Shown piece by piece: positions 8,047 to 16,170 of a stretch of 31,661 nt of DNA. Made by a program: the position numbers and the translations under genes. Position 1 is the first letter of the stretch; the number at the start of each line of letters is the position of its first letter. The stretch is taken from contig CAKQRW010000038.1 of assembly GCA_934271655.1 (NCBI GenBank), positions 1 through 31,661 of the forward strand, written 5' to 3'. Source of the stretch: an uncultured Bacteroidaceae bacterium. Lineage in GTDB: Bacteria; Bacteroidota; Bacteroidia; Bacteroidales; Bacteroidaceae. The notes beneath the pieces are model-generated. The model ran no database searches and was not told the origin of the DNA. It was given only the letters and a program-made list of their open reading frames with translations.

Positions 8047-9597
8047 TCAGCCGTCTATCCAGTTGTCTCTGTCGAGATTGCGGTAGCCTATGGCCTCGGC
8101 TATATGTCCGGCTCCCACATTGTCGGAGGCCTCAAGGTCGGCTATGGTGCGCGCCACGCGCAGTATGCGGTCGTAGGCACGAGCTGAGAGGTTGAATTTT
8201 TTCATGGCTGTGCGCAGCAGTTCGGTGGCGTGCTCATCGAGCTGCACGTGCTTCTGGAGTAGTGATGTGGTCATCTGTGAGTTGCAATGCACGCCTTTGA
8301 TGCCTTGGTAACGCGCTATCTGTATCTGCCTGGCTCTGAGCACGCGTTCGCGTATGACAGAGCTGGGCTCGCCCTTCGGACCTTTGGATATGTCTTCAAA
8401 GGGCACGCTCTGTACCTCTACCTGGATGTCGATGCGGTCCATGAGCGGGCCGCTTACCTTGTTCATGTAGCGGCGCACCTGGGCTGGTGAGCACATGCAT
8501 TGCCTTGTGGGGTGATGCAGGTAGCCGCATGGGCATGGGTTCATTGATGCCACAAGCATGAAGGAGCAAGGGAGTGTGAGGTTGTATCGCGCTCTGGATA
8601 TGGTGATGATGCGGTCTTCGAGAGGCTGCCTGAGTGTCTCAAGCACGCTTCTGTTGAATTCTGGCAGCTCATCGAGGAAGAGCACACCATTGTGCGCCAG
8701 GCATATCTCGCCAGGCATGAATGTGTTGCCTCCGCCCACGAGGGCCACGTCCGAGACTGTGTGGTGCGGTGAGCGGAAGGGCCTTTGGCTTATGAGCGAT
8801 GTCTCTTTCTTCAGTTTGCCGGCTATGGAGTGTATCTGTGTGGTCTCAAGGCTCTCGCTCAATGTGAGTGGCGGCAGGATAGATGGCAGTCGCTTGGCCA
8901 TCATCGACTTGCCGCATCCTGGCGAGCCTACCAGTATGATGTTGTGTCCGCCGGCCGCCGCCACCTCAAAGGCTCGCTTGACATTCTCCTGGCCTTTGAC
9001 CTCGTCAAAGTCGAAATCGAAGCTGTATAGCTGCGAGTAGAACTCCTCGCGGGTGTTCACGATGGTTGGCTCGAGTGTTGTGCTGCCGTTGATGAAGCCA
9101 GTCACCTCGTTGATGTTGTTCACGCCATAAATGGTGAGGCGGTCCACCACAGCAGCCTCTCTGGCGTTGTCGGCAGGGACAAACAGGGCCTCGTAGCCCA
9201 GTTCGCGCGCTTTGATGGATATGGGCAGCACGCCCTTCACGGGCATGATGGTGCCGTCGAGTCCAAGCTCGCCGACAAACATGTACTTGCTGATGCAGTC
9301 AGAGTGAAGCAGCCCGTATGACATAAGCACTCCGATGGCTATGGGCAGGTCGAAGCCGGAGCCTTCTTTCTTGACATCGGCAGGCGACAGGTTGACCACG
9401 ACCGACTGCGACGATGTCTTGTAGTGGTTGACACGCAAGGCTGTCTGCACCCTCTCCTGGCTTTCCTTCACGGCATTGTCTGGCAAGCCTACTATGGTGA
9501 AGCGTGTGGTTTGTCCTGCGTCGAAGGTGTCTACCTCGATGGTGACGGGCATGGCATCCAGCCCTTGCAGGGTGGCACTCTGAACTTTAGCTAACAT
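8047..9597 (-). CDS. yifB: YifB/ComM family Mg-chelatase-like AAA ATPase
   Basis: A 516-residue cytoplasmic ATPase of the YifB/ComM family, normal length. In naturally competent bacteria ComM is a hexameric helicase that helps branch migration during transformation; in Bacteroidota the role is less studied. An N-terminal ChlI-like (Lon-protease-fold) domain covers residues 1-170, the AAA core holds Walker A GSPGCGKS (224-231) and Walker B VLFLDE (305-310), followed by LPEF, and the C-terminal domain ends about residue 510. The cysteine group in NPCPCGY, typical of the family, is present. It starts 33 bases after the stop of the thioredoxin-like gene, in the same direction, so the two are probably cotranscribed. 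Confidence 0.93.
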   Translation of the reverse strand: MLAKVQSATLQGLDAMPVTIEVDTFDAGQTTRFTIVGLPDNAVKESQERVQTALRVNHYKTSSQSVVVNLSPADVKKEGSGFDLPIAIGVLMSYGLLHSDCISKYMFVGELGLDGTIMPVKGVLPISIKARELGYEALFVPADNAREAAVVDRLTIYGVNNINEVTGFINGSTTLEPTIVNTREEFYSQLYSFDFDFDEVKGQENVKRAFEVAAAGGHNIILVGSPGCGKSMMAKRLPSILPPLTLSESLETTQIHSIAGKLKKETSLISQRPFRSPHHTVSDVALVGGGNTFMPGEICLAHNGVLFLDELPEFNRSVLETLRQPLEDRIITISRARYNLTLPCSFMLVASMNPCPCGYLHHPTRQCMCSPAQVRRYMNKVSGPLMDRIDIQVEVQSVPFEDISKGPKGEPSSVIRERVLRARQIQIARYQGIKGVHCNSQMTTSLLQKHVQLDEHATELLRTAMKKFNLSARAYDRILRVARTIADLEASDNVGAGHIAEAIGYRNLDRDNWIDG

Positions 9598-9630
9598 GGG
9601 TCTTTCTTATGGTTGATTTAGTCTGTTTTG

Positions 9631-10692
9631 TTATAGATTGTCATTCTCTGTATCATCTTTCGATATCTTGCTTTTGCCGAGATGCTTTTCCAGCGAGCTG
9701 CCGAGGCTGCTCATGTCAGAGCTTTGGTCTATTATCTTGTGGCTTCTGTCCACAAGCAGGTATGAAGGCACATTCGTCACGCCTAGTGTCTTGACGACAT
9801 CCGACTCAAAGGCCTTGCCGTCGCAGTAATGCTCGATGATGGTTGTGGAGTCTTGCCGTGTGGCTTCCTCCCATCGGTATCTTTCCACATCGAGCGAGAT
9901 GGCCACTATGCGCAGTTTGCCCGATTCCTTATACTGGCTGCTGTATTCCCGCATCTTCCACATCTGGTCGTAGCCGTCGATGGACCACACGGACCAGAAG
10001 GTGATGAGCGTGTATGTCTTTGCCTTCTTGCTGTCCCACAGCTTGACATACTTGTCTTTGGCTGTGCGCAGCGTCATGTCTGGCACCGTTGCTCCCTCAG
10101 CGTGCTTGCTGGCCTGCCTCACCTTGTTCTCCATGGAGAGAAGGTAGCTGTTGCCGGGATGCTGTGCCTTTACGATTTTTATCAGTTTGGACAATTCGGT
10201 GTCGCTGACGTTCTCTTCCTGCGCGAAATACCTGTCGAGGAGATACAGGGCAGCGTATGACTCAGGGTGCTGGTGGATGAAGTCGCGCGCCGCATTTGTG
10301 GTTCTGGGCGCGTCCATGGCGTAGGTCTCCTTGCGGAACTCGTTCATGAGCTTGTTCTCGTCGCTGCCGTTGACCACGTAGTTCTTCAGGTCGTTGGCTG
10401 TCGCCTCGTAGGTGAGGTCTGCGCCTGGACCAACAAAGATGACCTGCTCCACTCCATTGGGGAATACAAGCATGTAAGGCACGGTGGAACGGGCTTGTCC
10501 CTTATAGAGAAAACGCCCTTCCTGCACGTTGATGGTGTCGAAACACGCCTGGTCGTTGTCCAGATTGTACACGTATAGCTCTCCTTCCTGCATGTCGCGG
10601 AAGGTGCCTTTGATGCGGAAGTTGGAGCCGCCTGGCCCGCACGAGGATATGAGAGCCAGCAGGCATACTATGTATATAATGTGTGTTCTCAC
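9631..10692 (-). CDS. DUF4369-thioredoxin-fold lipoprotein lacking the CXXC motif
   Basis: A 353-residue lipoprotein if read from the GTG at 10692. That start gives a clean type II signal peptide (MRTHIIYIVCLLALISSC, C18 lipidated). A longer ATG frame begins at 10788, but that codon lies inside the terminator stem at 10778-10824, so it is unlikely. Residues about 24-115 fit a DUF4369 domain, and 201-338 a thioredoxin/AhpC-TSA-like domain with the cis-proline region TNVPSYLL (P309). The site where these proteins have W-C-x-x-C reads FWSVWSIDG (232-240): both cysteines are replaced, so it cannot perform normal disulfide exchange. It probably acts in the periplasm or at the membrane as a binding or stress-sensing protein; that is inference. 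It precedes yifB. Confidence 0.82.
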   Translation of the reverse strand: MRTHIIYIVCLLALISSCGPGGSNFRIKGTFRDMQEGELYVYNLDNDQACFDTINVQEGRFLYKGQARSTVPYMLVFPNGVEQVIFVGPGADLTYEATANDLKNYVVNGSDENKLMNEFRKETYAMDAPRTTNAARDFIHQHPESYAALYLLDRYFAQEENVSDTELSKLIKIVKAQHPGNSYLLSMENKVRQASKHAEGATVPDMTLRTAKDKYVKLWDSKKAKTYTLITFWSVWSIDGYDQMWKMREYSSQYKESGKLRIVAISLDVERYRWEEATRQDSTTIIEHYCDGKAFESDVVKTLGVTNVPSYLLVDRSHKIIDQSSDMSSLGSSLEKHLGKSKISKDDTENDNL

Positions 10693-10777
10693 GATGATGT
10701 GTGTTGAAGCTTTAGTGGATTGTTTCAGAAATTTGGCGGCCGTGGGCGCGCTTGGGCAGCTGACCGAAAAAAAAACC

Positions 10778-10830
10778 AACATCATCAAGGAGTGGAAGCA
10801 TGTCCTTTTCTCCTTGATGATGTTTTTATG
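10778..10830 (-). terminator. Strong, possibly two-way terminator
   Basis: A perfect 15-bp stem (AACATCATCAAGGAG at 10778-10792, its complement at 10810-10824) with a 17-base loop. In the minus direction it is followed by nine T after a GG; in the plus direction by TTTTT. It closes the aroQ-to-TPR operon transcribed from the right. Confidence 0.9.
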
Positions 10831-10959
10831 TTAAGGTGGTTCCTGAAAATCAGATATGTCATGCACAAGGTGCCAGCCTTGCCAAACATGCCTCTATGCG
10901 GAGGCTTTTCTTATGGCCTGCATTCGTTTATTTTATGACCCGCCTTAAAGTGTTGCATG

Positions 10960-12633
10960 TTATCTGTAGTCAGAGAACTCAGCGTCGTTGGCTGCTCTCT
11001 TGGCGAGAGAAGGGTCAAGCTCGATAGCCTTGGCTATGTTGTCCTTCACCTCCGACTTGTCTTCCATGCGAGCGGCAAGGATGGCACGCAGGTAGTAAGT
11101 CATGGCATCAGGATTCTTTATCTTGTTGAGAGTCTTGAGAGCGTCGGCATAGTCCTGTGAGAGGATGTTAGATAGCGCGGCGCTGTTGTCGGCTGAGTTG
11201 GCCATCTTGGCAGAAGCCTGGTTGTACTTGCCCTGGGCCACGTAGAGATGTCCGAGCGCCTCGTCGAAGTTGTTGGCCTTGACACCCTTGGAGATGTACA
11301 TCTCAGCGTCCTGGAACTGTCCGTTCTGGATGGCTATCATGCCGAGGTTGACATTAGGTTCTGCGGCAGCCGAGTTGATGCTGAGAGCCTTGCGGAGATA
11401 GAACTGCGCATTGTCGGTGTCGCCCTTGCGGAGTGCCAGCTCGCCAAGGTTGTTGTAGGCTCTGTAGTCGTCAGGGTAGATGGATGTCACCTTCTTCAGG
11501 ATGGCCTCTTTCTTTGCGTCGTTGTCTGCCAGGATGTTGGCGGCATAGATCATCTCCTCCACGCTCAGTTTGGCTGGCTCCTCGTCGATGAGCTGCATGA
11601 TGGCCTCGTCGCTGCGGCCTATGACATCATAGTTGATGACCATGCGTGCGCGGCGCAGTTCGGGGAGCACAGCCTCGGCCAGTTCCTTGTACACCACAGC
11701 CACGTTGCGTATCTCCTGCTCGCGTTGCTCTGGATCCTGGTACATGGAGAGCACGCGGAGTATCACGTCCTTGTCCTGAAGGTTAGACTGCGACACGAGA
11801 GCCTGGAAGCCGTCCCAGTCCTCGGCTGTGTACTTCGAGTCGATGTTGGTTGCGAGCTTGTTCTGCTTGAGCTGCTTGTTGACATAAGCCTCGCTCACCT
11901 CGTTGCGGCGTTCAGCCAGTTTCTCGTTGAGCGAGTAAGCTCCATCTGGCGATGCGTATGCGCTCACCTCGATGTTGTTGAGCACAAGGCTCTCCTCGTC
12001 GCTCTTGATGTTTTTCAGGGTAGCGATGAAGTCCTTCACGTTCTGGCTGTTCAGCTCGCTGCCACGCAGGTTGGCCTGTCCGATGAGGAACTTGACGGCA
12101 GCTTCCTGCTTCTTGCTTATGACACGCTGGAAGTCGTCTGGAGCCACGCCGAAGCTGGCTGTCTTGGCTGTCTTGGTGATGAGTGAGGCTGTGGCCTGTG
12201 TGCCGTAGCCTATCTTGACCGAAGGCATGTTGATGGGCTTGTTGCCCTTGCGCGCGTTGAACTGCATGAAGAGCTCGCTCTTCTCCATCCCGTCCTGGAA
12301 TGGCACGTTGAAGCGCATGGTGGCGTGGCCTCCGTTCTTGTAGGATATGATGGTGTTGTTGGCCTCGACCTTCTCTCCCTGGATGGTGTAGCTCTCGCTC
12401 ACGGCCGATCCTCCGTCCCATTTGATCACAGGTGTGCAGGTGATGACCGATTTCTTGCCCACGACCTTAGCAGGTATGTTGAGGCTGATGGTGGCTGGCA
12501 CCTCGCCTGCCACATATTCGAGTGGCGTAGGTGACACAGCGAAGTTTTCTGACACGAGTGCCTTCTGCTTGCCACATCCTGTCATGAGGACTGAGGCAAC
12601 TGCCGGCAAAAGCAGATAGATGTTTCTTTTCAT
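10960..12633 (-). CDS. TPR lipoprotein with OmpA-like segment
   Basis: About 557 residues from the ATG at 12633 (MKRNIYLLL); an in-frame ATG four codons earlier is less likely because the signal peptide begins best at MKRN. The lipobox is LMTGC. The N-terminal third is beta-rich. The segment SAYASPDGAYSLNEKLAERR near the middle resembles the OmpA C-terminal peptidoglycan-binding motif, where a conserved N-x-x-L-x-x-x-R helix follows an S-x-D-G turn. Residues about 375-480 hold tetratricopeptide repeats (DYRAYNNLGELALRKGDTDN and AAEPNVNLGMIAIQNGQ). It likely sits on the inner face of the outer membrane and serves as a protein scaffold; the partner is unknown. It is the last gene of the operon that begins with aroQ and ends at the terminator at 10778. 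Confidence 0.85.
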   Translation of the reverse strand: MKRNIYLLLPAVASVLMTGCGKQKALVSENFAVSPTPLEYVAGEVPATISLNIPAKVVGKKSVITCTPVIKWDGGSAVSESYTIQGEKVEANNTIISYKNGGHATMRFNVPFQDGMEKSELFMQFNARKGNKPINMPSVKIGYGTQATASLITKTAKTASFGVAPDDFQRVISKKQEAAVKFLIGQANLRGSELNSQNVKDFIATLKNIKSDEESLVLNNIEVSAYASPDGAYSLNEKLAERRNEVSEAYVNKQLKQNKLATNIDSKYTAEDWDGFQALVSQSNLQDKDVILRVLSMYQDPEQREQEIRNVAVVYKELAEAVLPELRRARMVINYDVIGRSDEAIMQLIDEEPAKLSVEEMIYAANILADNDAKKEAILKKVTSIYPDDYRAYNNLGELALRKGDTDNAQFYLRKALSINSAAAEPNVNLGMIAIQNGQFQDAEMYISKGVKANNFDEALGHLYVAQGKYNQASAKMANSADNSAALSNILSQDYADALKTLNKIKNPDAMTYYLRAILAARMEDKSEVKDNIAKAIELDPSLAKRAANDAEFSDYR

Positions 12634-12673
12634 TTCTTTATGCATGTACTTTTTTGTTTCTTGATGAGTTGTC

Positions 12674-13903
12674 CTATTTCACATACTTCTTGCTGAGGCG
12701 GCGCACGGGATACCATACAGAGAGGAAGCCCACGACCACCACGGTAGCGAAGATGAGCACTATGTCGAGCGCGTGCACGCTGACGGGGTAAGCGTCGATG
12801 ATGTAGGAGCCTGCGCTGTTGCCAAAGCCTATGAGCCCGTACTTCTGCTGGAGCAGGCACAGGACAAGTCCGATGGCTATGCCGAGCACGGCTCCGGCCA
12901 GGCATATCATGCGTCCCTCCATCATGAAGATGTCGCTTATCTGCTTGTCGTTGGCTCCGAGGTTGCGCAGCGTCACGGCATCCTGCCTCTTGTCGATGAT
13001 GAGCATGGAGAGCGAGCCTATGATGTTGAAGCAGGCTATCATGAGGATGAAGGTGAGGAATATATACGAGATGAGCTTCTCCACCTGCATTATCTTGAAG
13101 GTGTCGGCTTGCTGCTCGTAGCGGTCGAGCACCCTGAACTTATCGCCCACCAGAGCCTGCACTTTCTTCTTGGCATCCCTGATGTCTGCCCCGTCTTTCA
13201 TCCTGAGCTCGATGGCCGACACATAGCCTTGCTTCTCAAACAGGCGGCGGGCAAAGGCTATGTTGGTGATGACATACTTGGAGTCATACTTCTTCTGCTT
13301 CACCATGAAGCCCACGCCAGGCGAGTACAGCTCGTCCTGGTTGAGGCTTGCCGCCGGGTCGTTCATGTCGATGCGTTCTCCCTTGCGCGGAGCATACACT
13401 TGCAAGGGTGTGCTGAAGTCGGTCGGCAGTCCCAGCTGCAGGAGCAGGTTGGCTCCCAGTATGCCATAGTCGAGCACGTCGACACCAAGGTCGAAAGAGC
13501 CGCTGCCTATCAGTATGCCGTCTATGTCGGCCAGGTCTCTGAAGTTGTCCTGCACGCCTTTTATGGTCACCATGGTCTGCCTGTTGTTGACCATCAGCAG
13601 GGCGTTGTCTTCCAGCGTCTCCGAATAGACCTTCACGTCGGGGCAGGCTTTCAGGCGGCTGAGTCCGTCGGCATCGGCAGGCGCAAACTTGCCTGTAGCC
13701 GGCACCACCTTCAGCTCGGGGTCGAAGGCTGTGAACAGGTCTGCCACCATGTCCTGGAATCCGTTGAACACCGACAGGATGCAGACCAAGGCCGCTGTGG
13801 CTATTGCCACTCCGCACACCGACACGCCTGATATGATGTTGATGGCATGGTGCGATTTCTTCGAGAGCAGGTACCTGCTGGCTATGTATAATGGGAATGA
13901 CAT
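12674..13903 (-). CDS. LolC/LolE-type ABC transporter permease (FtsX family)
   Basis: A 409-residue inner-membrane permease of the MacB/LolCE type, which works with a LolD-type ATPase to move lipoproteins out of the inner membrane. Four membrane helices in the expected layout: one near residues 20-45, a large periplasmic domain of about 220 residues, then three helices at about 270-295, 318-340 and 375-400. The N-terminal ARYLLSKKSHHAINIISGVS-like start (ASRYLLSKKSHHAINIISG) and the segment MLIIDKRQDAVTLRNLGAND, which couples to the ATPase, are typical of LolE. The ATPase gene is not in the window. It starts 18 bases after rbfA and is followed 40 bases later by the TPR lipoprotein, consistent with one operon. 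Confidence 0.9.
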   Translation of the reverse strand: MSFPLYIASRYLLSKKSHHAINIISGVSVCGVAIATAALVCILSVFNGFQDMVADLFTAFDPELKVVPATGKFAPADADGLSRLKACPDVKVYSETLEDNALLMVNNRQTMVTIKGVQDNFRDLADIDGILIGSGSFDLGVDVLDYGILGANLLLQLGLPTDFSTPLQVYAPRKGERIDMNDPAASLNQDELYSPGVGFMVKQKKYDSKYVITNIAFARRLFEKQGYVSAIELRMKDGADIRDAKKKVQALVGDKFRVLDRYEQQADTFKIMQVEKLISYIFLTFILMIACFNIIGSLSMLIIDKRQDAVTLRNLGANDKQISDIFMMEGRMICLAGAVLGIAIGLVLCLLQQKYGLIGFGNSAGSYIIDAYPVSVHALDIVLIFATVVVVGFLSVWYPVRRLSKKYVK

Positions 13904-13921
13904 ACGCGTGTCCGGGATGTT

Positions 13922-14257
13922 TTACTGCTTGAGGAGGCGGTCGATGTTCTCCACATAGTCGAGCGAGTCATCGAGGAAGAACTTCAGTTCCGGGATGATG
14001 CGCAGCTGGTGGCGCTCAAGGTTGCCCAGCTCATAGCGTATCTCAGAGGCATGCTCGTTGATGTTCTTGAGCACGTCCTGTGCCTTCTCCGAGGGGAAGA
14101 TGCTGAGGTAGGCCTTTGCCACGCTGAGGTCGGGGCTGATGCGCACCACGCTGACGCTCACGAGCAGATTGCGTGTCTGCCTGGTCTGCGCCTGGAAGAT
14201 GTTGCTCAAGTCTTTCTGGATGAGACGAGCTATTTTGTTTTGTCTTGTTGTTTCCAT
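13922..14257 (-). CDS. rbfA: Ribosome-binding factor A
   Basis: A 111-residue protein, the usual RbfA length, starting at METTRQNKIARLIQKDLSNI. RbfA binds the immature 30S subunit and helps 16S rRNA 5'-end maturation, especially in the cold. The KH-like fold is suggested by the ISPDLSVAKAYLSIFPSE strand, the RYELGNLERHQLRIIPELKF segment (in most members RxxLgxxlxlrxvPeLxF) and the terminal FFLDDSLDYVENIDRLL helix. I chose the ATG at 14257 because a longer frame upstream has a low-complexity, unrelated N-terminus. Its position directly before a LolE-type permease gene is a common Bacteroidota arrangement. Confidence 0.95.
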   Translation of the reverse strand: METTRQNKIARLIQKDLSNIFQAQTRQTRNLLVSVSVVRISPDLSVAKAYLSIFPSEKAQDVLKNINEHASEIRYELGNLERHQLRIIPELKFFLDDSLDYVENIDRLLKQ

Positions 14258-14349
14258 AAGTTTATGATGTTTGGTTTGTTTTCTTGCGGGAGCTTGTAGC
14301 CTTGCCCGACTCTGTCCTCCCGCGGAAAGTGTATTGTCGCTTTTAGTCT

Positions 14350-14985
14350 TTACTTTTTTCTTATGATGGTGAGTCCGTCCCTCAGTGGCAGTATGACCTT
14401 CTCCACCCTCTCGTCGTCGGCCACCAGGTCGTTGAAGGCCTTTATGCCAAGGGTCTGGGCGTCGTGCGCGCTCTCGTCCACCACGTGGCCGTCCCACAGC
14501 GTGTTGTCTGCCAGGATGTAGCCTCCTGGGCTAAGCCGCTCCAGCACCATGTTGTAGTAGTCCACATAGCGTCGCTTGTCGCCGTCGATGAAGGCCATGT
14601 CGAACGTCACTCCGAGCCTTGGCACCACTTCCATGGCATCGCCGATGTGCATGGTGATCTTGTCTGCCCAGGGCGAGTTCTGGAACCATGGCAGGGTGAA
14701 GTCTTCCTGCTCGTCGTTGATTTCCACGGTGTGGAGGTGCGCCCCGTCTTCCAGCCCTTCGGCTATGCAGAGTCCGGAATAGCCTGAGTAGGTGCCTATC
14801 TCCAGCACCTGCTTGGGTCGTATCATCCCCACAAGCATCTTCAGCAGTCTGCCCTGCATGTGTCCGCTTGCCATGCGGCCATAGAGCAGGTGCAGCTGTG
14901 TGGCCCTCCAGAGGCGGTGCATGTAGTCGCTCTCCTTGTCGATGTGCTGGATTATGTAGTCGTCAATCTTTTCTGTCTCTGTCAT
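14350..14985 (-). CDS. SAM-dependent O-methyltransferase (catechol/caffeoyl-CoA type)
   Basis: A 211-residue class I methyltransferase of the Methyltransf_3 family (COG4122). It carries the SAM-binding motif LEIGTYSGYSGL, the acidic residue of HTVEIN after it, and the metal/substrate loop AFIDGDKRRYVDYY followed by LADNTLWDG. These are the catechol/caffeoyl-CoA O-methyltransferase marks; bacterial members methylate small phenolic hydroxyls, and the native substrate here is unknown. The ATG at 14985 (MTETEKID) is chosen because the longer frame overlaps aroQ. It begins 24 bases after aroQ and precedes rbfA by 92 bases, which include a GCGGGAG/CTCCCGC inverted repeat (14286-14323) without a T run. 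Confidence 0.92.
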   Translation of the reverse strand: MTETEKIDDYIIQHIDKESDYMHRLWRATQLHLLYGRMASGHMQGRLLKMLVGMIRPKQVLEIGTYSGYSGLCIAEGLEDGAHLHTVEINDEQEDFTLPWFQNSPWADKITMHIGDAMEVVPRLGVTFDMAFIDGDKRRYVDYYNMVLERLSPGGYILADNTLWDGHVVDESAHDAQTLGIKAFNDLVADDERVEKVILPLRDGLTIIRKK

Positions 14986-15008
14986 GCGTGTGTGGTTTTT
15001 TATGGGCG

Positions 15009-15434
15009 TTATCCTTGGCGGGCCAGAAGTGCTTCCACGCCCAGCCTGTAGCTGTCGAGTCCGAAACCGCATATCACTCCTAGGCAAGCGCAGCTTATCA
15101 TCGACTTGTGCCTGAACTCCTCTCTGGTGTGGACATTGGAGATGTGCACCTCTATCACGGGTGTCTTCACTCCGCGGATGGCATCTTGCAGGGCTATGCT
15201 TGTATGTGTGTAGGCTCCAGCGTTGAGCACGATGCCGTCCCAGTCGAAGCCTACCTCATGAATCTTGTTGATGAGCTCTCCCTCTATGTTTGACTGGTAG
15301 TAGCTTAGCTCCACATCAGGGTATCTGCCTTTCAGCTCCTCGAAGTAGTCCTCAAAGCCTCGCGCTCCGTATATGCCAGGCTCCCTCTTGCCAAGCAAGT
15401 TCAGGTTGGGGCCGTTAAGAATCAGTATTCTCAT
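15009..15434 (-). CDS. aroQ: Type II 3-dehydroquinate dehydratase
   Basis: A 141-residue enzyme of the shikimate pathway that removes water from 3-dehydroquinate to give 3-dehydroshikimate; it forms a dodecamer in the cytoplasm. The sequence is textbook for type II: LNGPNLNLLGKREPGIYG at the N-terminus with the catalytic tyrosine at residue 22 on the mobile loop, LNAGAYTHTSIALQDAI in the middle, and EVHISNVHTREEFRHKS with the catalytic histidine near residue 102. It is the first gene of the operon that continues into the O-methyltransferase, rbfA, LolE-like and TPR genes. The stretch upstream has a -7-like box at 15601-15608. Confidence 0.97.
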   Translation of the reverse strand: MRILILNGPNLNLLGKREPGIYGARGFEDYFEELKGRYPDVELSYYQSNIEGELINKIHEVGFDWDGIVLNAGAYTHTSIALQDAIRGVKTPVIEVHISNVHTREEFRHKSMISCACLGVICGFGLDSYRLGVEALLARQG

Positions 15435-15600
15435 TGCGTTCTTTTCCTTTCTGTTGTGTTATGTCTTGTAGTCGTGTCCGCCATCGCGTGTCCTTTAGCC
15501 TTGGCCGCCTGTCCCTATTTGCCAGGCGTATCTGTCAGGTTGAGCCATAGCATGCATTCAGCGTTGCGCCGAAGCCGGTCTGCGAGAGCAAACTTCTGTG

Positions 15601-15608
15601 CAAAGATA
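15601..15608 (-). promoter_or_regulatory. Candidate -7 box upstream of aroQ
   Basis: TATCTTTG on the minus strand matches the Bacteroidota -7 consensus, but no TTG occurs at the right distance upstream and the leader to the aroQ start would be about 160 bases, so confidence is limited. 15435-15600 shows no gene. Confidence 0.4.
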
Positions 15609-15669
15609 GCTCTTTTTTTCAAAATAGATATAAGTAATGACTAAAAAATAATTTCTGACAATTTCGTTT

Positions 15670-16102
15670 TTATGTGTTTATCCCCCTACGGACCGACGGA
15701 CTGTCTGTTTTGATGTAGGCGGTTTCTCGTTTGTGCCCTGCCGCAGGCCTCAAAACATCCTGCTTTCGTGCCATGATTTCTGAGTGTAAGGCTTATGGCC
15801 GCAGTGAAAAAAACGTAATGAGATGGTTCGGGGTTCGTTCGGGATTTGCCGGGATAAATGTCATGCTGCGCATTGAGGGAGTGCACCGTGATTTGCGCGC
15901 CATGCAGGGACTCCGGCTTGAATATCCGTTGCCCCATGGCAGCAAAAGCTATCGCTTTCGTTTGGCGCGCAAACCAAAAGAAGCCTTCCTCCTTCCAACT
16001 TGGGCATCGACTACGGAACCAACCTGCAATGCGCTTGGGGAAGGCGAAGGCTTTTTTCGCTCTTTTTGAATTAGTTTTGGCACAAAGGTAGTTATTTTCC
16101 AT
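15670..16102. other. Structured intergenic stretch, no convincing gene
   Basis: Between divergent aroQ and the DUF4254 gene. A 138-codon minus frame (16102-15686) and a 112-codon plus frame overlap each other here; neither shows recognisable domains, and a -7-like box TACCTTTG (16090-16083) lies inside the minus frame just after its start codon, arguing against that start. The stretch contains several inverted repeats, including GTTTG/CAAAC around GCGCG near 15959-15973 and the terminator-like stem at 15981-16057. It may be a structured RNA or a dispersed intergenic element. Confidence 0.4.
15981..16057 (+). terminator. Terminator-like hairpin on the plus strand
   Basis: AAGCCTTC, two bases and CCTTCC (15981-15996) pair with GGAAGG, one base and GAAGGCTT (16039-16053), giving a 14-bp stem with a small internal loop, then T6 (16052-16057). 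No plus-strand gene ends here, so it would end an unrecognised transcript, or it may be part of a repeat element. Confidence 0.45.
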
Positions 16103-16109
16103 CGTTTAG

Positions 16110-16140
16110 TTGGTCGTTTGAATGAAATTCTTTATTTTTG
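16110..16140 (+). promoter_or_regulatory. Bacteroidota-type promoter of the glycan cluster
   Basis: TTG (16110-16112), 20 bases, then TATTTTTG (16133-16140). The DUF4254 start codon at 16171 lies 30 bases after the box. It is the best candidate promoter for the plus-strand cluster that runs to 21950. Confidence 0.7.
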
Positions 16141-16170
16141 TACCGCATTTTAACATACAATAATCAAAAT

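Noticed and set aside
13922..14497. 191-residue version of RbfA
   Set aside because: The extra N-terminus is an antisense shadow of the O-methyltransferase gene; the METTRQNKIARL start at 14257 gives the normal RbfA length.
15686..16102. 138-codon minus-strand gene
   Set aside because: No recognisable domain, a -7-like box just inside the frame, strong RNA-like structure and a competing overlapping frame on the other strand.
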